Source: Candidatus Brocadiaceae bacterium (GTDB lineage Bacteria; Planctomycetota; Brocadiia; SM23-32). Taken from it: a stretch of DNA of 5,592 bases. Location of the stretch: NCBI GenBank assembly GCA_003551785.1, contig PUNP01000624.1, positions 1-5,592 on the forward strand, written 5' to 3'. Positions 1 through 4,450 of this stretch are shown here, piece after piece; the first letter of the stretch is position 1; each line of letters starts with the position of its first letter. Both the position numbers and the translations under genes were made by a program. The notes below the pieces were generated by a model. That model was not told the origin of the DNA, ran no database searches, and saw nothing but the letters and a program-made list of their open reading frames with translations.

Positions 1-587
1 ATCCACCTTGGAGCGACAAATTGCACAAAAAGCAGTATAACCGAGGTTACACCCCATCCATACAGCCAGGCTAATCCACCGCTCACTTCAAAAAGGTACA
101 AAATCGCTGCGAGCAGAGGCACACCAATAATCAAGCCAAGAAACAGAGTCTTAATCATGTCCAGGATGAAAGTACGGGCCGTCGTGCGGTTAAACCCAAA
201 ACGTTCCTCTATCACGAAAGTCGAGTAGATACTGAATGGCATAGTAAGAAGCAACTTAGCAACCATCAAAACACAAATAAAAATTATCCCGCTAAAAACC
301 GGATGCAGCCCTATTGATTCCACCCAGCGATGCAGCCATGAAAAACCGCCAAAGCCCCAGAATAGCAATAATATTAACAGACTGAAAAAAGACGATCCCC
401 AGCTAAATTTTAAGTTAGTTTTGGTGTATTCCTGAGACTGTGCATAACTTTCAGCATCATGAATATCCCTGAATTCCTCCGGCGGAGTTGAGGTTAACGA
501 ACGTATATTGAGCATATCCGCTGCAAAATTTATAAATGTATCCGTCAAGAGTGCGATGATTATTATGTAGCTATATATGTTTAACAC
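1..587 (-). CDS. M48 family (Ste24-like) membrane metalloprotease, N-terminal part
   Basis: This is the N-terminal 195 residues of a zinc metalloprotease of the Ste24/CAAX-protease type; the gene runs off the left edge. Seen: an initial membrane segment (residues about 4-19), then an ADMLNIRSL stretch (23-31), then PPEEFRDIHDAESYAQSQEYT (35-55). Further membrane segments lie at about 65-82 and 98-116, followed by the signature FVIEERFGFNRTTARTFILD (124-143) and two more membrane segments at about 147-166 and 178-193. This order is that of the Peptidase_M48_N domain. The catalytic HEXXH helix lies further along and is outside the window, so activity cannot be judged. I chose the GTG at 587-585 because the family usually begins just before the first membrane helix, there is a stop codon 15 codons upstream, and AAGG sits 7 bases before it. 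In the inner membrane such proteins cleave or turn over proteins; the substrate here is unknown. It is divergent from coaD, with no sign of a functional link. Confidence 0.88.
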   Translation of the reverse strand, partial: MLNIYSYIIIIALLTDTFINFAADMLNIRSLTSTPPEEFRDIHDAESYAQSQEYTKTNLKFSWGSSFFSLLILLLFWGFGGFSWLHRWVESIGLHPVFSGIIFICVLMVAKLLLTMPFSIYSTFVIEERFGFNRTTARTFILDMIKTLFLGLIIGVPLLAAILYLFEVSGGLAWLYGWGVTSVILLFVQFVAPRW

Positions 588-718
588 AATAAAACCTTGA
601 ATGGTAAGTGTGGCGGTACTTCAACTTTGCGGATATTTTAATGATCAAAAAGGTTTTGGCATTAAAGATCATCGCAAACAAAGTTGCTTGTTTCCGGTAG
701 TTAGTGATCCATTCCACT

Positions 719-761
719 AGTTGCTGGTATAAAAAGACAACCCTGCAACATACCAGCAACT
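719..761. repeat. Perfect 12-bp inverted repeat, hairpin-forming
   Basis: AGTTGCTGGTAT (719-730) and ATACCAGCAACT (750-761) are exact reverse complements separated by 19 bases. Read on the plus strand, the second arm is followed after a few bases by a CTCTTTTTACT stretch. The T-run is not directly against the stem and the loop is long, so it is a poor textbook terminator. It could be a regulator's two half-sites, a structured small RNA end, or a remnant of mobile-element ends. The repeat itself is certain; the role is not. Confidence 0.8.
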
Positions 762-925
762 GATATCTCTTTTTACTATAAGTGATTACGATTCTTTTGC
801 ACAATCTCAACATCCACAAGAATGACTGAGAGCCGTAAGTTTAAAATAATTACCCTGATGTCCATAAATTCTGAAATGACCACTTTCATAAAAGATGATT
901 CTTCTGATGATTTTACTCTACATAT

Positions 926-954
926 TTGATAAAATCAAAGTAAACATCTAAAAT
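926..954 (+). promoter_or_regulatory. Sigma70-type promoter for coaD
   Basis: TTGATA (926-931) and TAAAAT (949-954) are separated by exactly 17 bases, each one base from the consensus -35 or -10. Transcription would begin near 961, giving a leader of about 45 bases before the coaD ATG at 1007. Confidence 0.65.
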
Positions 955-992
955 AAAGTAAGTCCCCGGTGAACCACTAGTATTATTTCTGC

Positions 993-998
993 TGAGGT
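993..998 (+). promoter_or_regulatory. coaD ribosome binding site that decides the start codon
   Basis: TGAGGT matches the anti-Shine-Dalgarno core. It lies 8 bases before the ATG at 1007, a normal spacing. An in-frame TTG at 1001 would leave only 2 bases, too close for initiation, so the ATG is the preferred start. Confidence 0.7.
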
Positions 999-1006
999 AA
1001 TTGCCA

Positions 1007-1516
1007 ATGAGAAAGGTAAAAAAATGTATTTTTGCCGGCAGTTTTGACCCACTGACTAACGGCCATATGTACATGGTAGAAAAAGGATCTCAAATTTTCG
1101 ACCAACTTGTCGTTGCCCTGGGTACAAACCCTGACAAAAAATATGTATTTTCAACCGAACAGCGGTTAGATATGCTGAAAAGATGCACGAGACAGTTCAG
1201 CAATGTCAGTATCGAGCATTTTAAAGGACAATTTTTAGTCAATTATGCACAAGATATTGGGGCCGGCTACATCCTCCGTGGTTTAAGGAACGCACGGGAC
1301 TTTGAATATGAGCGCTCAATGCGCAATGTCAATGGAGATATCAACCAGAATATGGATACCATTTTCCTGGTGCCGCCCCGTGAAGTATGCGATATCAGCA
1401 GCAGTTTTTTGAAGGGCTTGATAGGGCTTGAAGGATGGGAAAAAGCATTAAAACCATACCTCCCCGAACCTGTTTGGAAAATGATAGCGCATGAAATCCT
1501 TGAAAGTCCCGATTGA
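1007..1516 (+). CDS. coaD: Pantetheine-phosphate adenylyltransferase (PPAT)
   Basis: PPAT transfers AMP from ATP to 4'-phosphopantetheine to make dephospho-CoA, the penultimate step of coenzyme A synthesis in the cytoplasm. The 169-residue product has the nucleotidyltransferase fold's landmarks in order: AGSFDPLTNGH (10-20) with the TxGH nucleotide-binding motif, NPDKKYVFS (41-49) with the substrate-binding lysine region, ILRGLRNARDFEYE (89-102), and the ISSS motif (130-133). The length fits the family (E. coli CoaD is 159 residues), with a short extra tail. The stretch after ISSS, GLIGLEGWEKALKPYLPEPV (137-156), differs from the E. coli form. From memory, it resembles a GxxGWE variant in other phyla. 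The ATG at 1007 is chosen over TTG at 1001 because of spacing to TGAGGT. The gene stands alone: it is divergent from the protease and convergent with uxaC, 75 bases away, with no clear terminator in the gap. Confidence 0.93.
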   Translation: MRKVKKCIFAGSFDPLTNGHMYMVEKGSQIFDQLVVALGTNPDKKYVFSTEQRLDMLKRCTRQFSNVSIEHFKGQFLVNYAQDIGAGYILRGLRNARDFEYERSMRNVNGDINQNMDTIFLVPPREVCDISSSFLKGLIGLEGWEKALKPYLPEPVWKMIAHEILESPD

Positions 1517-1591
1517 AAAGCGCCTTACAATTGGAAAGAACCCCAGTGCCGGCCGAAAAACTGAAAAATTACAGCACAAACGTAATTATAA

Positions 1592-2956
1592 TTATTCAAA
1601 GAAAAGTTCTAAAGGCCGTTCATAACTGAGCTTTTGCACAAGGATTTTGGCGGGTTCAATAGGCATTTGCCCTTTCTCCACCATTTCCCCTATCACATTG
1701 CACAACACCCGTCTGAACATCTCCGTACGGGAACCGTAAGAGAGCAGTTTCCGAGAATCGGTCACCATTCCAGCCTGGTTGCTCAATAAATCAACGGTGG
1801 CAACATATTTCAGGTGCTGCTCCATTCCATAAGGGCTGTCATTAAGCCACCAGGGTGCCCCGAGGCTGACGTTGGGAAACGCGCGCGCTATGGTGGTTAA
1901 AGTCGGCAGATGTGTTGGGTCCAGACAGTAGAGGACTATCTTACAGTCTTCGGCGAAACGGTTCATGAAATGCCTGAGGTTTCCTGCTATCTCTAAAGCA
2001 TTGGTCGAAATGTCGCCACCAGAATCGGCACCAAGACTCCTCCACAAAGAATCTCTGTAGTCACGCATAGCCCCAATGTGCAGTTGTGTCACCCACCCGC
2101 TTTCCATGTTCATTTCACCGAACCGGCACATCATAAAGGCAATGAAACTTTTGATTTCTGCGCTTTCCAGCTCCGATCCATTCATCGCCTTAAGGAAAAT
2201 ATCCTCTGCCTTGTCTTTCGGCACTTCTCGGGACAATGGTTCAAGTACGCCGTGGTCGCTGGCCACACATCCGTTTTCTTCAAAGTAGCGATGTGATTTT
2301 TTCAGAGCGTCAAGTAAGCCGTCAAGCGTGTCAATTACTGTATCCGTTGCTTCCGAAAGGAGTTTAACCGCTTTTCCCCATCCCTTATTCTGTACATTCA
2401 TTATCTTATCCGGCCGCCATGTTGGTAATATTTTCACCCCATCGACCTGATCAGCGGCCTTTTTGTGGTCTTCCAACAGCGAATACGGCTCGTCGGTAGT
2501 ACACATTACCTGAACTTTCATCTCTTTGAGTAAAGACTGCGGCTTCATCGCATCAGAAGCCAACATTTCCTTGGTCTTTTCCCATATTTCATCCGCGTTT
2601 TTCTTGTTTACAGGCTGATCAATACCAAAACGGCGTTTAAGGTCGAGGTGTATCCACTCATAAACCGGATTTCCAACACATTGGGGAAGCACTGAAGCTA
2701 ACGCTTTCCATTTGGACTCATTAGAGGCCTCGCCGGTAATTTTACCTTCTGAAACGCCGCGTTTACGCATCAGTTCCCATACATAATGGTCGGTGGCGGC
2801 TTCAACTTCCCATATATCCGCCCACCCCTCATTTTCAATTATTTCAAGAACGTCTCCATGGTTGTGCGGGTCAATAATCGGCAAGTCGGCAACCGCTGCG
2901 TATAGTTCAACTGCCGTATCATTAGTCAGCAAATAATTATCATCTAAAAAAGCCAT
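1592..2956 (-). CDS. uxaC: Glucuronate/galacturonate isomerase
   Basis: UxaC interconverts D-glucuronate with D-fructuronate and D-galacturonate with D-tagaturonate, the first cytoplasmic step of hexuronate breakdown. The 454-residue product is full length (E. coli about 470) and carries the amidohydrolase-superfamily features of the UxaC family. These include the metal-binding HNH in DPHNHG (H31, H33), CTTDEPYSLLEDH (152-164), LPTWRPDK (177-184), SDHG (233-236), QLHIGAMRDYRD (291-302), a GAPWWLND stretch (366-373) and GMVTDSRKLLSYGSR (396-410), followed by MFRRVLCNVIGEMVEKG. The ATG at 2956 is well supported: AGGAG at 2968-2964 sits 7 bases upstream. The gene has its own promoter (3115-3087) and an operator-like dyad in the leader. 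No other hexuronate gene (uxaA, uxaB, uxuA) is within the window, so the rest of the pathway must lie elsewhere. The amidohydrolase superfamily is broad, but the whole-length match of motifs makes another function unlikely. Confidence 0.95.
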   Translation of the reverse strand: MAFLDDNYLLTNDTAVELYAAVADLPIIDPHNHGDVLEIIENEGWADIWEVEAATDHYVWELMRKRGVSEGKITGEASNESKWKALASVLPQCVGNPVYEWIHLDLKRRFGIDQPVNKKNADEIWEKTKEMLASDAMKPQSLLKEMKVQVMCTTDEPYSLLEDHKKAADQVDGVKILPTWRPDKIMNVQNKGWGKAVKLLSEATDTVIDTLDGLLDALKKSHRYFEENGCVASDHGVLEPLSREVPKDKAEDIFLKAMNGSELESAEIKSFIAFMMCRFGEMNMESGWVTQLHIGAMRDYRDSLWRSLGADSGGDISTNALEIAGNLRHFMNRFAEDCKIVLYCLDPTHLPTLTTIARAFPNVSLGAPWWLNDSPYGMEQHLKYVATVDLLSNQAGMVTDSRKLLSYGSRTEMFRRVLCNVIGEMVEKGQMPIEPAKILVQKLSYERPLELFFE

Positions 2957-3035
2957 AAACTATCTCCTATTGTGAAATAAAGGTGAATATTTATTTCTCC
3001 ATTGGCAAAGTTAAAACGATTAATATACAACGAAG

Positions 3036-3054
3036 TTTATCAAGGCCAGATAAA
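3036..3054. promoter_or_regulatory. Operator-like dyad in the uxaC leader
   Basis: TTTATCAAGGCCAGATAAA has perfect 6-bp arms (TTTATC/GATAAA) around a 7-base GGCC-containing centre. It lies about 25-45 bases downstream of the predicted uxaC transcription start and about 80 bases before the start codon, where a bound repressor would block transcription. It does not match the E. coli ExuR/UxuR box as I recall it. The role is inferred. Confidence 0.45.
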
Positions 3055-3086
3055 AAGCCCAACCTGATTGAAAATGAAGCTCACTT

Positions 3087-3115
3087 ATAATACCAAAAAG
3101 TTTATTTATTAACAA
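3087..3115 (-). promoter_or_regulatory. Sigma70-type promoter for uxaC
   Basis: On the minus strand TTGTTA (3115-3110) is followed after exactly 17 bases by TATTAT (3092-3087). Transcription would start near 3080, leaving a leader of roughly 125 bases that contains the 3036-3054 dyad. This means uxaC need not depend on read-through from the AraC gene. Confidence 0.6.
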
Positions 3116-3117
3116 GT

Positions 3118-3144
3118 TGAAATGAGCTTTCAGCTCGCGTTTCA
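3118..3144. repeat. Interrupted hairpin next to the uxaC promoter
   Basis: TGAAA-T-GAGCT-TTC-AGCTC-GCG-TTTCA forms a stem with two 5-bp arms, a 3-base loop and a small internal loop. It lies directly upstream of the predicted uxaC -35 box. It could be part of the repeat patch that follows, or a binding site; the sequence does not decide. Confidence 0.55.
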
Positions 3145-3160
3145 TGTTCACCATCCTGTA

Positions 3161-3226
3161 ACCCAGGATTCCATATCCTTTCAGGACATTCCATCCCGGG
3201 CTATTATGAATCCGTCCCTTCGGGAC
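3161..3226. repeat. REP-like palindromic patch
   Basis: This non-coding patch has several short hairpins packed together. AGGAT/ATCCT (3165-3169 and 3175-3179) encloses a 5-base loop, CCCGGG is at 3195-3200, and GTCCC-TTC-GGGAC (3214-3226) is a compact 5-bp stem. CAGGATTCCATATCC (3164-3178) and CAGGACATTCCATCCC (3182-3197) also look like an imperfect tandem duplication. The CCCGGGCTATTATGAATCC stretch followed by a TTC-looped hairpin has the look of dispersed repeats I recall from other bacterial genomes. That memory is the only basis for calling it REP-like, since one window cannot show genome-wide copies. Confidence 0.45.
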
Positions 3227-3237
3227 TTTCAGAGGTT

Positions 3238-3277
3238 AAATACCCACATCGACAAAAAATTGTCGATGTGAGTATTT
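3238..3277. repeat. Strong 18-bp near-perfect hairpin
   Basis: The arms AAATACcCACATCGACAA (3238-3255) and TTGTCGATGTGaGTATTT (3260-3277) pair over 17 of 18 positions around an AAAA loop, with a single C/A mismatch. Allowing one bulged T, two more pairs can form outside. It lies between the AraC gene's end and the uxaC promoter. Only short A/T runs flank it, so as a terminator it would be unusual, but it could stop AraC read-through in either direction or protect an RNA end. Confidence 0.7.
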
Positions 3278-3303
3278 TAAGGACCTACTCAAATTCGGGG
3301 ACT

Positions 3304-3383
3304 GACGCCCCAAATTGGTGGCGCCTGTTGGCACAGGGCACGGTGGTGATGTTCCGGGGTTCACTGAGGACTGACCGGGCGTC
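3304..3383. repeat. GC-rich inverted segment, 7-bp arms
   Basis: GACGCCC (3304-3310) and GGGCGTC (3377-3383) are exact reverse complements flanking a 66-base GC-rich stretch. This stretch contrasts sharply with the AT-rich DNA on both sides. Both arms are next to a GACTGAC-type sequence (3300-3306 and 3370-3376). No open frame or known element was recognised inside. It may be a second non-coding repeat unit or a degenerate mobile-element remnant. Confidence 0.35.
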
Positions 3384-3402
3384 CCTGGAAACCATTGTTT
3401 GT

Positions 3403-3426
3403 AATCTAACAATTTTCTGTTAGATT
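3403..3426 (-). terminator. Hairpin just downstream of the AraC gene
   Basis: AATCTAACA (3403-3411) and TGTTAGATT (3418-3426) form a perfect 9-bp stem with a 6-base loop, 15 bases past the AraC stop codon. On the minus strand the stem is followed by ACAAACAATGG rather than a U-run, so it is not a standard intrinsic terminator. It is placed where a transcript end or stabilising structure would be expected. Confidence 0.4.
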
Positions 3427-3441
3427 GAATAGTCTAAGCGC

Positions 3442-4359
3442 CTATGCTTCTGATACTTCCGTAGGCCAAAAGCCGAAGTATTTTTTAAAAGCACGGCTGA
3501 AATATAACGGGTCATCATAGCCGACATCCAATGCCACATGTTTCACTTTCAGGTTACCTGTTTGTAGATATTCCATCGCTGCCTCCATCCTGCATTTAAT
3601 TAAATAAGCATATATGGTCATGCCATATTGTTTTTTGAATAAAAAGTTAAGGTGATTGGGGCTGAGCCGAGCAATTTGTCCCAAAAATTTCAACGTAATG
3701 TACTGGGAATAATTATCTTCAAGATAATCGGCGACATAACGAATAAGATGGGCGTGAGATGCGGCATTCTCGGCTTTTCCCTCTGCGATTTCAGTCCTGG
3801 CCAGGTGCTGATATGAACTGTTGAGCAGGTCCAGAAGCTCTGCTCTGAAGAGTTCCTTTCCTTCGGAATGCTTACAGAACTGCCCTGAACACAACTTTTC
3901 CTTAAATTTTTCAATACTGTCTCCTTTGCGATAAAAGCTTCCCGCACTGTTCCAGCGTCCGTCCGGATGATAGACGAGATTATTGATAAGCAGCTTATCG
4001 CCGGAAAAGATGAGCCACAAAGTGCTATGCATATCCCAATCGGGTCTTCCCGCATGACAGTGCACGATATGAGGCCGAAAGACGATAGCGGAGGGGTATG
4101 GCAGGTGTAATACGCCGTCTTTCAGTTCCATAAGCGCTTCGCCGCCATTACATATGGCTATTTCCGTTTTTTGATGAGCATGTCTTTCATGGAATCGATC
4201 AGCGCCTTTAATTTCGGAATCATAGTTATTTTTTAAATACGAATTATCTTCCGGGATATGCAGTTTGGATGCGCTGCAAGTCGCTATGGCGGCAATTGCT
4301 TCACGAATCCAGAACGACAATCCCCAATCAGACCATTTCTTTTCCGTTATTTTTTCCAT
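3442..4359 (-). CDS. AraC-family transcriptional regulator
   Basis: This is a 305-residue DNA-binding regulator. The C-terminal third (about 205-302) is the AraC/XylS domain with two helix-turn-helix units. The first is ITLKFLGQIARLSPNHLNFLFKK (about 221-243); the second includes VALDVGYDDPLYFSRAFKKYFG (about 275-296), close to the family signature. The N-terminal half has a cupin-like sensing region with FHERHAHQKTEI (56-67) and FRPHIVHCHAG (94-104), typical of AraC regulators that bind sugars. The ligand is unknown; a hexuronate or an aminotransferase substrate is plausible from the neighbours. It is divergent from the aminotransferase gene over 91 bases and lies upstream of uxaC in the same orientation. 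Its ribosome binding site is weak (AAGA 5 bases before the ATG), and the best promoter match would leave only a few bases of leader. The ATG at 4359 is the only reasonable start; I see no upstream in-frame ATG, GTG or TTG close by. Confidence 0.92.
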   Translation of the reverse strand: MEKITEKKWSDWGLSFWIREAIAAIATCSASKLHIPEDNSYLKNNYDSEIKGADRFHERHAHQKTEIAICNGGEALMELKDGVLHLPYPSAIVFRPHIVHCHAGRPDWDMHSTLWLIFSGDKLLINNLVYHPDGRWNSAGSFYRKGDSIEKFKEKLCSGQFCKHSEGKELFRAELLDLLNSSYQHLARTEIAEGKAENAASHAHLIRYVADYLEDNYSQYITLKFLGQIARLSPNHLNFLFKKQYGMTIYAYLIKCRMEAAMEYLQTGNLKVKHVALDVGYDDPLYFSRAFKKYFGFWPTEVSEA

Positions 4360-4369
4360 ATGATTCTTA

Positions 4370-4397
4370 ATTTTACCTATATGAAAAAAAAATGCAA
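4370..4397 (-). promoter_or_regulatory. Possible promoter of the AraC gene
   Basis: On the minus strand TTGCAT (4397-4392), a 16-base T-rich spacer and TAAAAT (4375-4370) make a fair sigma70 match. Transcription would begin near 4363, only about 4 bases before the ATG, so the mRNA would be almost leaderless. The -35 overlaps the left arm of the dyad around the divergent promoter, so one bound protein could affect both genes. Confidence 0.35.
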
Positions 4398-4422
4398 ATT
4401 GATATAATAATTTGAAATCAAA
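4395..4422 (+). promoter_or_regulatory. Aminotransferase promoter -10 box inside nested dyads
   Basis: A perfect TATAAT (4403-4408) lies in the 8-base centre of the inverted repeat CAAATT (4395-4400)/AATTTG (4409-4414). A second dyad, TTTGA-AA-TCAAA (4411-4422), overlaps its right arm. No acceptable -35 box is found 16-19 bases upstream of TATAAT; that stretch is ATATGAAAA-like. A good -10 without a -35, next to a divergent AraC gene, suggests control by a bound regulator, either an activator or a repressor covering the -10. Confidence 0.5.
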
Positions 4423-4450
4423 TATTTTTTCATTTCAGGAGATTTTCACT

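Larger units (their letters stand above)
588..1000. other. Intergenic region without a convincing gene
   Basis: This AT-rich gap separates the divergent protease and coaD genes. It holds a perfect 12-bp inverted repeat (719-761), a weak 6-bp dyad AAACAA/TTGTTT near 678-695, and the coaD promoter at 926-954. An 82-codon open frame on the minus strand (571-819) overlaps the start of the protease gene. It has no ribosome binding site that I can see and no recognisable family, so I do not call it. I could not pick out a convincing promoter for the protease gene. Confidence 0.6.

Noticed and set aside
571..819. 82-codon minus-strand open frame in the protease-coaD gap
   Set aside because: It overlaps the protease start in another frame, has no visible ribosome binding site and resembles no family I know. 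Its composition looks like translated AT-rich spacer.
891..916. Short direct repeat GATGATTCT/GATGATTTT considered as an iteron or array
   Set aside because: There are only two imperfect copies, with no regular spacing or further units.
1001..1006. TTG at 1001 as the coaD start
   Set aside because: The Shine-Dalgarno TGAGGT ends at 998, leaving 2 bases. The ATG at 1007 has normal spacing and gives the usual family N-terminus.
1517..1591. Bidirectional terminator between the convergent coaD and uxaC genes
   Set aside because: I looked for a GC-rich stem with flanking A and T runs. Only a short GCCGGC palindrome and scattered A-runs are present, with no convincing stem.
1583..1594. 12-bp palindrome TAATTATAATTA at the uxaC stop codon, considered as a terminator or operator
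   Set aside because: It is composed only of A and T, has no loop or T-run, and overlaps the stop codon. It is likely chance in AT-rich DNA.
2076..2296. Two plus-strand open frames opposite uxaC
   Set aside because: They lie wholly antisense inside a well-supported full-length gene and show no protein-like motifs.
3118..3426. CRISPR array
   Set aside because: The repeats here are different palindromes, not one repeated unit with regular spacers, and no cas gene is nearby.
3690..4055. 121-codon minus-strand frame inside the AraC gene
   Set aside because: It is an alternative-frame shadow of the AraC gene, which has clear domain signatures.
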